DNA of 64,000 nt from Moraxellaceae bacterium. Its GTDB lineage: Bacteria > Pseudomonadota > Gammaproteobacteria > Burkholderiales > Rhodocyclaceae. The stretch is taken from assembly GCA_031119205.1 (NCBI GenBank), contig JAVHYF010000014.1, forward strand, positions 47,244 to 111,243, read 5' to 3'. Below the pieces are notes generated by a model that worked only from the letters and a program-made list of their open reading frames with translations, searched no databases and was not told the DNA's origin. A program made the translations under genes and the position numbers. This document shows, one piece after another, positions 43,468-53,926 of this stretch. Numbering within the stretch: position 1 is the stretch's first letter; the number at the start of each line of letters is the position of its first letter.

Positions 43468-45252
43468 TTACTCGGGCTTGACCGGGTTGCGCAGCTTGAT
43501 GTGCAGTTCGCGCAGCTGCTTTTCGTCGACCGGGCTCGGTGCCTGCGTGAGCAGACACTGGGCGCGTTGCGTCTTCGGGAAGGCGATCACGTCGCGGATC
43601 GATTCGGCACCGGTCATCATGGTGACGATGCGGTCCAGACCGAACGCCAGGCCACCGTGCGGCGGCGCGCCGTACTTCAGCGCGTCGAGCAGGAAGCCGA
43701 ACTTCAGCTGGGCTTCCTCGTCGCCGATGCCCAGCGCCTTGAACACCTTTTCCTGCACGTCGGCGCGGTGGATACGCACCGAGCCACCGCCCAGCTCCCA
43801 GCCGTTCAGCGCGAGGTCGTAGGCCTTGGCGAGGCACTTGCCCGGATCGGTCTCCAGGAATCCCATGTGCTCGTCCTTCGGCGAGGTGAAGGGGTGGTGA
43901 CAGGCGACCCAGCGCTTGTCTTCCTCGTCGTAGTCAAACATCGGGAAATCGACCACCCAGGCCGGTGCCCAGCGACGACCGTCGACGTGGCCCTTCTCGT
44001 GGCCGATCTTGGTGCGCAGTGCGCCCAGTGCGTCCGACACGACCTTGGCCTTGTCGGCGCCGAAGAAGATCAGGTCGCCCGAAGCGGCGCCGGTGCGTTC
44101 CATCACGGTCTTCAGCGAGGCTTCGGACAGGTTCTTGACGATCGGTGACTGCAGGCCTTCTTCGTTCAGCTTGGTGATGTCATTGACCTTGATGTAGGCG
44201 AGGCCCTTGGCGCCGTAGATCTTCACGAACTCGGTGTAGCCGTCGATCTCGCCGCGCGACAACGAGGCGCCGCCCGGAATGCGCAGCGCGGTGACGCGGC
44301 AGGCCGGGTCGTTGGCCGCACCGGCGAACACCTTGAAAGCGACATCCTTCATGGCGTCGGCGACGTCGACCAGTTCCAGCGTCACGCGCAGGTCTGGCTT
44401 GTCGGAGCCATAGCGCGCCATCGCCTCGGTGTAGCTGATGCGCGGGAACGGGTTCGGCAGCTCGACGTCGATGGCGTCCTTGAATACGTAGCGGATCAGG
44501 TTCTCCATGATCCCGGTGATCTCGGTCTCGGTCAGGAACGAGGTCTCGATATCGACCTGGGTGAATTCCGGCTGGCGATCGGCACGCAGGTCTTCGTCGC
44601 GGAAGCACTTGGTGATCTGGTAGTAGCGGTCATAGCCGGCCACCATCAGCAGCTGCTTGAAGAGCTGCGGCGACTGCGGCAGCGCGAAGAACATGCCGTC
44701 ATGCACGCGCGAGGGCACGAGGTAGTCGCGAGCGCCTTCCGGTGTGCTCTTGGTGAGCATCGGTGTTTCGATGTCGATGAAGCCGGCATCGTCCAGGAAA
44801 CGGCGGAACGCGCGCGCGGTCTTGTAGCGCAGCAGCATGTTCTTCTGCATCGCCGGGCGGCGCAGGTCGATCACGCGGTTGGTCAGGCGCACGGTTTCCG
44901 ACAGGTTTTCGTCGTCGAGCTGGAACGGGGGCGTGACGGAGGGGTTCAGCACTTCCAGTTCGTGGGCCAGCACTTCGATCTCGCCGGAGATCAGGTTGCT
45001 GTTGGTCGTGCCTTCCGGGCGACGACGTACCTTGCCGGTGACGCGCAGGCAGAACTCGTTGCGGACGCCTTCGGCAACGGAGAAAGTTTCGGCGCGATCC
45101 GGGTCGCACACGACCTGCACCAGGCCTTCACGGTCGCGCAGGTCGATGAAGATCACACCGCCGTGGTCGCGGCGACGATGGGCCCAGCCGAACAGCGTGA
45201 CGGTCTGGTCGAGGTGAGCGGCCGACACGAGGCCGCTATACGTGGTACGCAT
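43468..45252 (-). CDS. aspS: Aspartyl-tRNA synthetase
   Basis: 594 residues, normal for bacterial enzymes. The N-terminal OB-fold anticodon-binding domain ([20 protein letters not shown]), class II catalytic motifs (motif 2 [20 protein letters not shown]; motif 3 [15 protein letters not shown]) and the bacterial GAD insertion domain are present. Charges tRNA-Asp in the cytoplasm. It is followed by its own terminator and preceded by the DUF502 gene with 27 bp between, on the same strand; this neighbourhood is common in betaproteobacteria. Confidence 0.98.
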   Translation of the reverse strand: MRTTYSGLVSAAHLDQTVTLFGWAHRRRDHGGVIFIDLRDREGLVQVVCDPDRAETFSVAEGVRNEFCLRVTGKVRRRPEGTTNSNLISGEIEVLAHELEVLNPSVTPPFQLDDENLSETVRLTNRVIDLRRPAMQKNMLLRYKTARAFRRFLDDAGFIDIETPMLTKSTPEGARDYLVPSRVHDGMFFALPQSPQLFKQLLMVAGYDRYYQITKCFRDEDLRADRQPEFTQVDIETSFLTETEITGIMENLIRYVFKDAIDVELPNPFPRISYTEAMARYGSDKPDLRVTLELVDVADAMKDVAFKVFAGAANDPACRVTALRIPGGASLSRGEIDGYTEFVKIYGAKGLAYIKVNDITKLNEEGLQSPIVKNLSEASLKTVMERTGAASGDLIFFGADKAKVVSDALGALRTKIGHEKGHVDGRRWAPAWVVDFPMFDYDEEDKRWVACHHPFTSPKDEHMGFLETDPGKCLAKAYDLALNGWELGGGSVRIHRADVQEKVFKALGIGDEEAQLKFGFLLDALKYGAPPHGGLAFGLDRIVTMMTGAESIRDVIAFPKTQRAQCLLTQAPSPVDEKQLRELHIKLRNPVKPE

Positions 45253-45279
45253 GGATGTCTCCGGGAAAATCTCTTGTGC

Positions 45280-45891
45280 TCAACGGAGGTTGCGGGGCGT
45301 TTCCGGCCCGACGACGCCCATCGAGATGATGTACTTGAGTGCTGCATCGACCGACATGTCGAGCTCCACCACATCCTGCCGCGGTATCATCAGGAAGAAG
45401 CCCGATGTGGGATTGGGGGTGGTGGGCACATACACGCTGACGAACTCGTTGCTGCGAGCGCCGGGCAGATGGTCGAGCAATTCGCCGCCTGGCGTGCCGG
45501 TCTGGAAGGCAACCGTCCAGCTACCGGGGCGCGGGTACTGTACCAGCAGAGCCTTGCGGAAAGCCTGGCCGTTGGGCCCCAGCAGCGTGTCGGATACCTG
45601 CTTGACGCTGGAGTAGATCGACTTCACCACGGGAATGCGGCTGAGGACGCTCTCCCAGGCGCGCAGCAGACGGGCGCCGAACAGGTTCGACACGATCACG
45701 CCGGTGAGGAGCAGCACCAGCAGCGTCAGGACGGCGCCGAATCCCCAGGAATAGCCGAACAGCTGGGGCCGCCAGGACTCGGGCAGGAGGAACAGCGATT
45801 GGTCCAGCGTCGTGACGACAAGGTGCAGGACCCACAGGGTGATGACCAGCGGCACCCAGACCAGCAGGCCGGTGATGAGGTATTTCTTCAT
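45280..45891 (-). CDS. DUF502 family inner-membrane protein
   Basis: 203 residues. Two membrane helices near the N-terminus (about 3-22 and 53-72), then a soluble part with LLRAWESVLSRIPVVKSIYSSVKQVSDTLL and VSVYVPTTPNPTSGFFLMIPRQDV, both diagnostic blocks of DUF502. Role unknown; the family is often found between FmdB and aspS genes, as here. The FmdB gene ends 9 bp before it, so they probably share a transcript. Confidence 0.92.
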   Translation of the reverse strand: MKKYLITGLLVWVPLVITLWVLHLVVTTLDQSLFLLPESWRPQLFGYSWGFGAVLTLLVLLLTGVIVSNLFGARLLRAWESVLSRIPVVKSIYSSVKQVSDTLLGPNGQAFRKALLVQYPRPGSWTVAFQTGTPGGELLDHLPGARSNEFVSVYVPTTPNPTSGFFLMIPRQDVVELDMSVDAALKYIISMGVVGPETPRNLR

Positions 45892-45900
45892 GCGGCGCGA

Positions 45901-46197
45901 TCAGTGACAGGCGCAGCTGCCTCCACAGGGAGTGCTGCCACCGCCTGCTTCGCTCTTGGCTGCTTCGGCCTTCGGCGCTTCTGCCGCCGGTGAGGAACTG
46001 GCCTTGCTGCTGCTTCCGCCCTTGAAGTCGGTGGCATACCAGCCGCTTCCCTTGAGCTGGAAGCCGGCGGCCGACAGAAGTTTCTGATAGGTGTCGCTGC
46101 CGCAGGCAGGGCAGGCTGCGACAGGCGCGTCACTGAACTTCTGCAGGTGTTCCTTCTGATGACCGCAGTCACCACAACGGTATTCGTAGATGGGCAT
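45901..46197 (-). CDS. FmdB-family zinc-ribbon protein
   Basis: 98 residues: MPIYEYRCGDCGH and ACPACGSD give the two CxxC pairs of a zinc ribbon, and the Ala/Ser/Lys-rich middle ends in a Cys-rich tail (STPCGGSCACH). FmdB-type regulators are small predicted zinc-binding proteins of unknown role. The ATG at 46197 places the ribbon at the N-terminus as in other members; longer upstream starts add no domain. Linked to DUF502 and aspS. Confidence 0.92.
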   Translation of the reverse strand: MPIYEYRCGDCGHQKEHLQKFSDAPVAACPACGSDTYQKLLSAAGFQLKGSGWYATDFKGGSSSKASSSPAAEAPKAEAAKSEAGGGSTPCGGSCACH

Positions 46198-46325
46198 GTG
46201 CTTCTCCGCCAGGCAAGCCTGCGAGTCTAACTCATTGGAGCAGCGCGGGAAATGGGCGCGAAGCCGACTCCGGTGCCACCGGCGCGGACCTGCCAGACGC
46301 AGGCGACCACGCCGGGCCCGCCCAA

Positions 46326-47174
46326 TCAGAGCATGAAGAACTGGCGTGACAGCTGCGGGCCGAAGAACAGGGCGATCAGGCCGGCCGCGGCCAGGTAGGG
46401 GCCGAAGGGAATCGGGGTTTCGCGGCCGTGGCGGGCGAACACGATCAGACCGATGCCAACCACTGCTCCGACAACGGAAGAAAGCAGGACGACGACAGGC
46501 AGGACCTGCCAGCCTAGCCAGGCACCGACGGCGGCCAGCAGCTTGAAGTCGCCGTAACCCATGCCCTCCTTGCCGGTGGTGAGTTTGAACAGCCAATAAA
46601 CCGACCACAGCACGAGGTAACCCGCCATTGCACCAATGACGGCGCTTTCCAGCGTGGTGAAGCTTGTCCAGACGTTTGCCAGCAGTCCCAGCCACACCAG
46701 TGGCAAGGTGATGTCATCCGGCAGCAACTGGGTGTCCAGATCGATGAAGGTGAGCGCCACCAGCGCCCACACGAAGGCCAGCGCAGCGGCTGTCGCCAGT
46801 GTCGGCCCGAACTGCCAGCCTACCGCCACGGACAGCAAGGCCGTCAGGATCTCGACGAGAGGATAGCGCGGGCTGATCCGGGCCTTGCAGGCCTTGCAAC
46901 GCCCTTTCAGGAAGAGGTAGCTGACGACCGGAATGTTTTCGATCGCTCCGATGAGATGCCCACAGTGGGGGCACCTGGAGCGTGGTTTGACCAGATTGAA
47001 GGCAGGCGCTTCGGGCTCAGGCTCGCCCCGCACGTAAGCGGCCTCTGCCAGCCAGCGCTGCTCGAGCATTTTCGGCACGCGGTGGATCACCACGTTCAGG
47101 AAACTGCCGACACACAATCCCAACAGCCCGCAGACGATCATCAGCCCTGCGGGCTGCTGCAACAATTCCAGCAT
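46326..47174 (-). CDS. pilD: Type IV prepilin peptidase/N-methyltransferase
   Basis: 282 residues with about eight helices. The two CxxC pairs of the zinc loop are visible (CPHCGH and CKACKA). The catalytic aspartates are in TFIDLDTQLLPDDITLPL and GMGYGDFKLLAAVGAWLG (GxGD motif). PilD cleaves the type IV prepilin leader and methylates the new N-terminus in the inner membrane. It is the third gene of pilB-pilC-pilD with a 6-bp gap after pilC. Confidence 0.96.
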   Translation of the reverse strand: MLELLQQPAGLMIVCGLLGLCVGSFLNVVIHRVPKMLEQRWLAEAAYVRGEPEPEAPAFNLVKPRSRCPHCGHLIGAIENIPVVSYLFLKGRCKACKARISPRYPLVEILTALLSVAVGWQFGPTLATAAALAFVWALVALTFIDLDTQLLPDDITLPLVWLGLLANVWTSFTTLESAVIGAMAGYLVLWSVYWLFKLTTGKEGMGYGDFKLLAAVGAWLGWQVLPVVVLLSSVVGAVVGIGLIVFARHGRETPIPFGPYLAAAGLIALFFGPQLSRQFFML

Positions 47175-47180
47175 CGTGGA

Positions 47181-48431
47181 TCAGACCACCTGGCCGAGCT
47201 TGAAGATCGGGAGGTACATCGCGACGACCAGACCGCCAATAATGGTTCCCAGAAATACGATGATCAGGGGTTCGATCAGCTGCGACAGGCCAGCCACCAT
47301 GTCATCGACTTCGCGCTCGAAGAAATCAGCGACCTTGCTGCACATACCATCGAGCTGGCCGGACTCTTCGCCGATGGAGATCATCTGCACGACCATGGCA
47401 GGGAATACGTTGGCGCCTTGCATGGCGTTGGTCAGGGCGGTACCGGTGGCGACCTCCGCCTGTATTTTCTTCGTGGCATCCGCGTAAACCTTGTTGCCAG
47501 CCGCACCAGCGACGGAATCAAGAGCTTCCACGAGCGGGACGCCTGCGGCAAACATGGTCGATAGCGTGCGGGTCCAACGCGCGATAGTCGCCTTGCGGAT
47601 GATTTCCCCGATAACGGGTATCTGCAGCACCCAGCGGTCTACGGCGGCTTGTGCTGCTGGCGATCGCTTGTATGCCGCGGCAATCAAAACAACAGCACCA
47701 ATCAGGACGCCAAATACGAGCCACCAATACTCGGTCATGAAATCGGATATTGCAATGACGAACAGTGTCGGGGCGGGCAGGTCCGCACCGAAGCTGGTGA
47801 AGACCTTCTTGAATTCAGGAATCACGAACAGCATCATCACCGACACAACTGCAGCCGCAACCACCATGACTGAAATCGGATAGAAGAGGGCCGCCTTGAT
47901 CTTGCTCTTGATGGCCAGGATTTTTTCTTGGTAGATCGCCAGACGATCCAGCAGATTTTCCAGTGCGCCGGATTGTTCCCCGGCCTCAACAAGGTTGCAG
48001 TAAAGAGCGTTGAAGTAGAGGGGGAATTTGCGAAGCGCGCTGGCCAGGCTCGTGCCGGTCTCGATGTCGTTGCGGATATCGTTCAGCAAGCGGGCAACGC
48101 CCGGGTTGGACGAACCCTTGATGGCAATGTCGAAGGCTTGCAACAGTGGAACGCCCGCCCGCATCATGGTTGCGAGCTGTCGGGTGAACAACGCCAGATC
48201 CTTGTCCTTGACCTTCGATGCGCGCCCAAGCTGACGCTTCTTAATCTTGTTCTCGGCGGTCGAAATGCCCTGGCGGCGCAAAGAGGCCTGTACGACGGTC
48301 TTGCTGTGCGCCCGCATCTCGCCGCGGATGATCTTGCCGGATTTGTCTTTGCCCTCCCAGGTCCACAGGATTTCCTTGGGGTCCTTGGAGGCATTGCGGC
48401 GATTGGGGGCTGTACGGGCAGCAGTGGCCAT
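47181..48431 (-). CDS. pilC: Type IV pilus platform protein
   Basis: 416 residues, GspF/PilC family. An N-terminal cytoplasmic part (WTWEGKDKSGKIIRGEMRAH) is followed by two repeats of the GspF fold with RQLATMMRAGVPLLQAFDIA and RTLSTMFAAGVPLVEALDSVA, and three helices, the last near the C-terminus. PilC connects the assembly ATPase to the pilin complex in the inner membrane. It lies 17 bp after pilB and 6 bp before pilD on the same strand. Confidence 0.96.
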   Translation of the reverse strand: MATAARTAPNRRNASKDPKEILWTWEGKDKSGKIIRGEMRAHSKTVVQASLRRQGISTAENKIKKRQLGRASKVKDKDLALFTRQLATMMRAGVPLLQAFDIAIKGSSNPGVARLLNDIRNDIETGTSLASALRKFPLYFNALYCNLVEAGEQSGALENLLDRLAIYQEKILAIKSKIKAALFYPISVMVVAAAVVSVMMLFVIPEFKKVFTSFGADLPAPTLFVIAISDFMTEYWWLVFGVLIGAVVLIAAAYKRSPAAQAAVDRWVLQIPVIGEIIRKATIARWTRTLSTMFAAGVPLVEALDSVAGAAGNKVYADATKKIQAEVATGTALTNAMQGANVFPAMVVQMISIGEESGQLDGMCSKVADFFEREVDDMVAGLSQLIEPLIIVFLGTIIGGLVVAMYLPIFKLGQVV

Positions 48432-48448
48432 GTCGTGAATCCGTCAGG

Positions 48449-50167
48449 CTAATCGTTGGTGGTGGCAAGCACTTCGGTCAGCGAAGTCATGCCCTGTTTG
48501 ACCTTGAGCAGGCCGGACTGGCGCAGGTCGCGAATGCCTTCGGCTTGAGCCTGGGCAGCGATGTCCATGGAGTTGCCGCCAGTCATGATGATCTGCTGGA
48601 TTTCCTCGCTGATCGGCATCACCTGGTAAATGCCGACACGACCCTTGTAGCCGCTGCCTTTGCAGCGGTCGCAGCCGACCGGGCCGTAGGGTTGCCAGGA
48701 GCCATCCAAGTCCGCATCCGTGAAGCCGGCCTGCATCAATGCCTCGAGCGGGATATCGGCCGGCTTTTTGCAGTTGCAGAGCCGGCGCGCCAGGCGCTGT
48801 GCTGTGATCATGATGACCGATGACGCGATGTTGAACGGCGCCACCCCCATGTTGCGCAGGCGCTCCAGCGTAGTCGGAGCGTCGTTTGTGTGAAGGGTGG
48901 ACAGCACCATGTGGCCGGTCTGGGCCGCTTTGATGGATATCTCCGCGGTTTCCAGATCCCGGATTTCGCCGACCATGATGACGTCCGGATCCTGTCGGAG
49001 GAACGCCTTCAGCGAGACAGCGAAAGTCAGGCCTGACTTGTCGTTCATCGACACCTGGTTGATACCTGGCAAGTTGATTTCCGCCGGATCTTCCGCGGTC
49101 GAGATATTGACGCCGGGTTTATTCAGGATGTTCAGGCAGGTATACAGCGACACAGTTTTGCCGCTACCTGTCGGGCCGGTCACAAGCACCATGCCATAGG
49201 GGCGCTGAACTGCCTCCAGCAGCGCCTCTTTCTGGTCCGGCTCGTAACCCAGGGCGTCCACGCCCAGCATGGCGCTGGAGGGGTCGAGAATACGCATCAC
49301 GATCTTCTCGCCGTGCATGGTCGGCAGGGTCGATACGCGGAAGTCGATGGCCTTGGTCTTGGAGAGTACGAGCTTGGTGCGGCCATCCTGCGGGACACGC
49401 TTCTCGGCGATATCCAGGCGGGAGATGACCTTGATGCGGGCTGCAATCTTCTCCCGCAACATCAGCGGTGGCTGGGCGATTTCGCGTAGCACGCCGTCGG
49501 TACGGAAGCGGATGCGGTAAAACTTCTCGTAGGGTTCGAAATGGATGTCCGACGCCCCTTCGTTAATGGCGTCGACCAGCATTTTCTGGATGAAGCGGAC
49601 TACCGGAGCGTCGTCGACATCAGCTGCGTTGGCGTCGACCTGCTCCTCGTTCTCGGCGCTCATGTCACCAAGCGAGTCGAGATCGAACTCGTCAGACGCC
49701 GACAGATTGCGCAGTGCCGTATTGGTCGACTCTGTCAGCTTCGCGATCAGCGGTGTCAGCTTGTCGATCTCGACGACCACCGGGTCGACGGCCATGCCGG
49801 TCTGGAAGCGGATCTCGTCGAGCGCCCGAAGGTTGGTCGGGTCGGCCAGTGCAACGCAGATGCGGTTGTTCTTCTTGGTCAGGCCGACAACCTGATGCTT
49901 GCTCATCAGCTTGCTGTCGACGATGTCCCGAGGCAACTGGGCGTCATCCAGCGCCGCCAGATCGAGCAGCGGGAAGCCAAAGGCATCGGCGCTGAACTGG
50001 GCAATAGACACCGCATTCATGATGCCGCGCGCGACGACTTCTCCCACGAATCCGCCCGGATTGGCCGTGGGTTGCGAGCAGGTGAGCGCATCGGTTTCCT
50101 TGATGCGCCCCTGCTGAACCAGCGTCCGGGCCAGCCCGCTCAATGCAGATTGTGGGTTTGCAGCCAT
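48449..50167 (-). CDS. pilB: Type IV pilus assembly ATPase
   Basis: 572 residues. An N-terminal MshEN-like region is followed by the GspE core: Walker A VTGPTGSGKT, Asp box (DPAEINLPG region), Walker B VGEIRDLETAE, His box VLSTLHTNDAPTTLERL. The tetracysteine zinc site (LCNCKKP and GCDRCKGSGYKGR) sits before the end. PilB powers pilus extension. First gene of the pilB-pilC-pilD unit; a divergent 213-bp region separates it from the cytochrome assembly gene. Confidence 0.97.
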   Translation of the reverse strand: MAANPQSALSGLARTLVQQGRIKETDALTCSQPTANPGGFVGEVVARGIMNAVSIAQFSADAFGFPLLDLAALDDAQLPRDIVDSKLMSKHQVVGLTKKNNRICVALADPTNLRALDEIRFQTGMAVDPVVVEIDKLTPLIAKLTESTNTALRNLSASDEFDLDSLGDMSAENEEQVDANAADVDDAPVVRFIQKMLVDAINEGASDIHFEPYEKFYRIRFRTDGVLREIAQPPLMLREKIAARIKVISRLDIAEKRVPQDGRTKLVLSKTKAIDFRVSTLPTMHGEKIVMRILDPSSAMLGVDALGYEPDQKEALLEAVQRPYGMVLVTGPTGSGKTVSLYTCLNILNKPGVNISTAEDPAEINLPGINQVSMNDKSGLTFAVSLKAFLRQDPDVIMVGEIRDLETAEISIKAAQTGHMVLSTLHTNDAPTTLERLRNMGVAPFNIASSVIMITAQRLARRLCNCKKPADIPLEALMQAGFTDADLDGSWQPYGPVGCDRCKGSGYKGRVGIYQVMPISEEIQQIIMTGGNSMDIAAQAQAEGIRDLRQSGLLKVKQGMTSLTEVLATTND

Positions 50168-50380
50168 GTCGAGGGCTAATCTTTCCTGCTAATCAGTCGC
50201 TTAGCGCAATATTTTGATGTTGCACCGTAATTTCACAGTTTGTAAAGCTGCGCGGCGACAGCCGTGGGGTATTGCTCAACGGCCGGACGCTGCGCGCTTT
50301 CAGCTCCTGACGACATTGTCGGCCCGGCATGCGTCAAGTTGAGGCCGATTTGCTGCGTGGCGGGAGCCCCCCGCGCTGGC

Positions 50381-51190
50381 TTAGCGCCCGAGGATCACCT
50401 CCAGGACGAAGCGGGTGCCCGCATAGGCCAGCAGAAGGCAGACGAAGCCAGCGAGGGTGTAGCGCTGGGCGGTACGGCCGCGCCAGCCCCAGGCACGGCG
50501 GCCAGCCAGCAAAGCGCCGAAAAGCAGCCAGGCGGCGATGGTGAATATCGTCTTGTGGCTCCACACCAGCGACTTGCCGAACAGTTGCTCGGAGAAGAAA
50601 ACGCCGGACAGCACGGTCAGCGTCAGCAACAGGAAGGCGACGCCGATCAGGCGGAACAGAAGGTTTTCGAGCACCAGGAGCGGCGGCAGGCCGGCCAGGC
50701 CGCGGGACAGGCGGGCGTGATGCAGCTGTCGTTCGGCCAGTGCCATCAGCAGCGCGTGCAGGGCCGCCAGCGTAAAGAGGCTGTAGGCCAGCATGGCAAC
50801 GACGACGTGAGCGCGGAACGCCCAGTTGCGGGTGTCGCCGTCCGGGAGCGAGTGGCCGGGGAGCAGCCAGGGGAGGAGGCAGCACAGCGCGGCGATGGGG
50901 GCTGCAATGGCCGGCAGACCATCCAGTCGGGCAATGAAACTCTCCAGGAAGTAGAACAGCATCGCCAGCCACAGCGTCAGTGACAGGGCGGCCCCGAAGC
51001 CAAACCGCAGGCTGCCGCCCTCGAACAGGGCGTGGCTGAGGCTGGCGCCATGCAGGACAAGTGCTACCGCAAGCAGGCCGCGGGTTGCCGATCTGACCGG
51101 CGCTTCGCCTTTGCGCAGGGCGCGGGTGCACAGGATGCCCAGCGCCGCGTAGGCCGTGGCGGGGAGCAGATACAGTAGAATGCCTGGCAT
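50381..51190 (-). CDS. CcsA/YpjD-type cytochrome c assembly protein
   Basis: 269 residues with about eight helices. It has the SHKTIFTIAAW block of the HemX/YpjD family and a TRNWAFRAHVVVAMLAYSLF stretch that contains one of the conserved His residues. The family handles haem for cytochrome c maturation (CcsA part of the CcsAB synthase) or a related uncharacterised function. The gene is divergent from ffh, the standard order in betaproteobacteria. Which of the two subfamilies applies cannot be told by eye. Confidence 0.85.
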   Translation of the reverse strand: MPGILLYLLPATAYAALGILCTRALRKGEAPVRSATRGLLAVALVLHGASLSHALFEGGSLRFGFGAALSLTLWLAMLFYFLESFIARLDGLPAIAAPIAALCCLLPWLLPGHSLPDGDTRNWAFRAHVVVAMLAYSLFTLAALHALLMALAERQLHHARLSRGLAGLPPLLVLENLLFRLIGVAFLLLTLTVLSGVFFSEQLFGKSLVWSHKTIFTIAAWLLFGALLAGRRAWGWRGRTAQRYTLAGFVCLLLAYAGTRFVLEVILGR

Positions 51191-51291
51191 CCTTGGAGTG
51201 TAACCTTGCGCGCCAGCCTGCGGGCCGTCTGCATGGCGTCTGCGTCACATTCCCGCTCCTTCCTCCGCATTTCTCTGCCGTCTCCGACACC

Positions 51292-52647
51292 ATGCTGGAT
51301 AACCTCACCCAACGCCTGGCCAAGGTCGTCAAGACCATGCGCGGCCAGGCCCGTCTGACCGACGACAACATTGCCGAGATGATGCGCGAGGTGCGCATGG
51401 CATTGCTGGAGGCCGACGTCGCACTGCCGGTGGTCAAGGACTTTGTCGCGCGGGTGAAGGAAAAGGCGCTAGGGCAGGAGGTGGTTGGTTCGCTGACGCC
51501 GGGCCAGGCATTGGTTGGCGTTGTCCATCGCGAGCTCATCGACATCATGGGCGGCGCACAGGTGCCGCTGTCATTTGCCACACAGCCGCCGGCCGTGTTC
51601 CTGATGGCGGGTCTGCAGGGCGCCGGCAAGACCACCACCGTCGGCAAACTGGCCAAGCACTTGCGTGAAAAGCTGAAGAAGAAGGTGCTGACGGTTTCCT
51701 GCGACGTGTACCGTCCGGCGGCCATCGCGCAGTTGAAGACCGTGACCGAGCAGGCCGGAGCAGAGTTCTTCCCGTCGGAGGTCTCGCAGCAGCCGGTGGA
51801 TATCGCCCGCGCGGCAGTGGACCATGCCCGCCGGCACTACTTCGACGTACTGCTCGTCGATACCGCAGGTCGACTGACCATCGACGCGGAGATGATGGAT
51901 GAGATCCGCCGCCTTCATGCCGCGCTGGACCCCATCGAGACCCTCTTCGTTGTCGATGCGATGCTGGGTCAGGACGCGGTGAACACCGCCAAGGCTTTCA
52001 ACGAGGCCTTGCCGCTTACCGGTGTCGTGTTGACCAAGCTGGACGGCGATTCGCGTGGCGGCGCGGCACTGTCGGTGCGGCACGTCACGGGCGCGCCGAT
52101 CAAGTTCACCGGCATTGGGGAGAAGCTCACCGGGCTGGACGAATTCCATCCTGAGCGGATGGCCAGCCGCATCCTCGGTATGGGCGACATCCTTTCCCTG
52201 GTGGAGGAGGCCCATGCGCTGGTTGACGAGGAGAAGGCCCGCGATTTTGCGCAGAAGCTCAAAAGCGGCAAGGGCTTCGATCTGAATGATTTCAAGGAGC
52301 AGATTGCCCAGATGCGCAAGATGGGCGGCATCGGCAAGCTGCTCGACAAGATGCCGGCGCAGTTTGCCCAGGCGGCTCAGCAGATGCAGGGCGGTGTCGA
52401 GGACAAGGCGATGCGTCGTGTGGAGGGCATCATCAATTCGATGACGCCGTACGAGCGCGCCCACCCCGAGTTGTTGAAGGCGAGTCGCAAGCGGCGTATT
52501 GCTGCCGGCGCGGGTGTGCAGGTTCAGGAAGTGAATCGCCTGCTCAACCAGTTCGAGCAGACGCAGAAGGTCATGAAGCAATTCTCCAAGGGCGGTATGG
52601 GCAAGCTCATGCGTGGCATGAAAGGCATGATGCCGGGCATGCGCTGA
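51292..52647 (+). CDS. ffh: Signal recognition particle protein Ffh
   Basis: 451 residues from this ATG. N domain (LDNLTQRLAKVVKTMRGQ), G domain with GLQGAGKTTTVGKLA, DTAGR and TKLDGD, and the M domain with the Met-rich 4.5S RNA-binding helix (MGKLMRGMKGMMPGM at the very end). Ffh targets membrane proteins co-translationally to FtsY and the Sec translocon. The start is chosen because the N domain begins here; 33 upstream codons are open but lack support. Followed by the first antiporter gene with an 11-bp gap. Confidence 0.97.
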   Translation: MLDNLTQRLAKVVKTMRGQARLTDDNIAEMMREVRMALLEADVALPVVKDFVARVKEKALGQEVVGSLTPGQALVGVVHRELIDIMGGAQVPLSFATQPPAVFLMAGLQGAGKTTTVGKLAKHLREKLKKKVLTVSCDVYRPAAIAQLKTVTEQAGAEFFPSEVSQQPVDIARAAVDHARRHYFDVLLVDTAGRLTIDAEMMDEIRRLHAALDPIETLFVVDAMLGQDAVNTAKAFNEALPLTGVVLTKLDGDSRGGAALSVRHVTGAPIKFTGIGEKLTGLDEFHPERMASRILGMGDILSLVEEAHALVDEEKARDFAQKLKSGKGFDLNDFKEQIAQMRKMGGIGKLLDKMPAQFAQAAQQMQGGVEDKAMRRVEGIINSMTPYERAHPELLKASRKRRIAAGAGVQVQEVNRLLNQFEQTQKVMKQFSKGGMGKLMRGMKGMMPGMR

Positions 52648-52658
52648 GCGACGGCGGG

Positions 52659-53915
52659 ATGTTGCAAGCCGAGCCCCTGCAATGGATCGCGAGTGCGCTG
52701 TTCGCGCTGGCGGTCGCTCACACTTTCCTGACCCAGCGCTTCGAAGCACTTGCCCATCGGCATCCGGCGCACGCGGGCATCTGGCATTTCTTCGGAGAGG
52801 TCGAGGCGGTATTCGGCATCTGGGCCGCGCTGCTGTTGCTGGCAATGGCTGCGCTGCACGGGCCAGGAGCGCCCGTCGACTATCTGGAGCGGCTCAATTT
52901 CACCGAGCCCATGTTTGTCTTCGTCATCATGGTGGTGGCCGCTTCGCGCCCGGTTGCGCAATGCTGTCTGGGCGTCGTGCAGCTCCTTTCCCGCTGCCTG
53001 CCGCTGCCACCAGCCGTGGCTTTCTATTTCCTGGCCTTGTCAGCGGTGCCGCTGCTGGGCTCGTTCATTACCGAGCCGGCCGCGATGACCCTCGCAGCTT
53101 TGATGCTGCGTGATCACTTCTACGCCAAAGGGCTTTCCACGCGCCTCAAGTACGCGACGCTGGGCGTGCTGTTCGTCAACGTATCCATTGGCGGCACGCT
53201 GACCAGTTTCGCAGCACCGCCTGTGCTGATGGTGGCCAGCAAATGGGGTTGGGACTCGTTGTTCATGCTGACCCACATCGGGTGGAAGGCGGCGCTCGCG
53301 GTGTTCATCAACGCTGCCGTAGTGAGTGCGCTGTTTGCCGGGCAGCTCCGCAAGCTGGCGTATGAGCAAGGTCAGCGTAGCGACGTCCCCGTGCTGCTGA
53401 CGGTCGTACATCTGCTGTGCCTCGCCGGTGTCGTGGCGATGGCGCATCACCCGAAGGTCTTCATGGCCATCTTCCTGCTGTTCCTGGGCGTGGCGAGCGC
53501 GTATGAGCGTTTCCAGGACAGGCTGATTCTGCGCGAGGGGCTGATGGTTGCCTTGTTCCTGGCCGGGCTGGTTGTGCTGGGGACGCTGCAGCAATGGTGG
53601 CTGCAGCCCGTGCTGGCCGGCATGGACGACACGGTGCTGTATTTCGGCGCGACGGCGCTGACCGCAGTCACCGATAACGCAGCGTTGACCTATCTCGGGT
53701 CTTTGGTCGAAGGCATCGACGACAATTTCAAGTACGCACTGGTCACGGGCGCGGTAACCGGGGGAGGGCTGACCGTTATCGCGAATGCCCCCAATCCCGC
53801 GGGGTTCGCCGTGCTGAAGGAGCACTTCGCGCAGCAGACGATTGCCGCCAGCGGGCTTTTCATCGCAGCCCTGGCGCCAACTACCGTTGCTGCCCTGTGC
53901 TTCCTGCTGCTGTAG
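52659..53915 (+). CDS. Putative Na+/H+ antiporter family protein (first of a tandem pair)
   Basis: 418 residues with about 10-12 helices, the DUF1504/Na+-H+ antiporter_4-like family. Blocks such as LNFTEPMFVFVIMVVAASRP, ALSAVPLLGSFITEPAAMT, YATLGVLFVNVSIGGTLTSF and LTYLGSLVEGIDDNFKYALV are shared with the next gene. Ion specificity is inferred from family name only. It directly follows ffh and precedes its paralogue by 11 bp. Cation and proton exchange across the inner membrane is the expected role. Confidence 0.85.
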   Translation: MLQAEPLQWIASALFALAVAHTFLTQRFEALAHRHPAHAGIWHFFGEVEAVFGIWAALLLLAMAALHGPGAPVDYLERLNFTEPMFVFVIMVVAASRPVAQCCLGVVQLLSRCLPLPPAVAFYFLALSAVPLLGSFITEPAAMTLAALMLRDHFYAKGLSTRLKYATLGVLFVNVSIGGTLTSFAAPPVLMVASKWGWDSLFMLTHIGWKAALAVFINAAVVSALFAGQLRKLAYEQGQRSDVPVLLTVVHLLCLAGVVAMAHHPKVFMAIFLLFLGVASAYERFQDRLILREGLMVALFLAGLVVLGTLQQWWLQPVLAGMDDTVLYFGATALTAVTDNAALTYLGSLVEGIDDNFKYALVTGAVTGGGLTVIANAPNPAGFAVLKEHFAQQTIAASGLFIAALAPTTVAALCFLLL

Positions 53916-53926
53916 CCGGAGAGTTC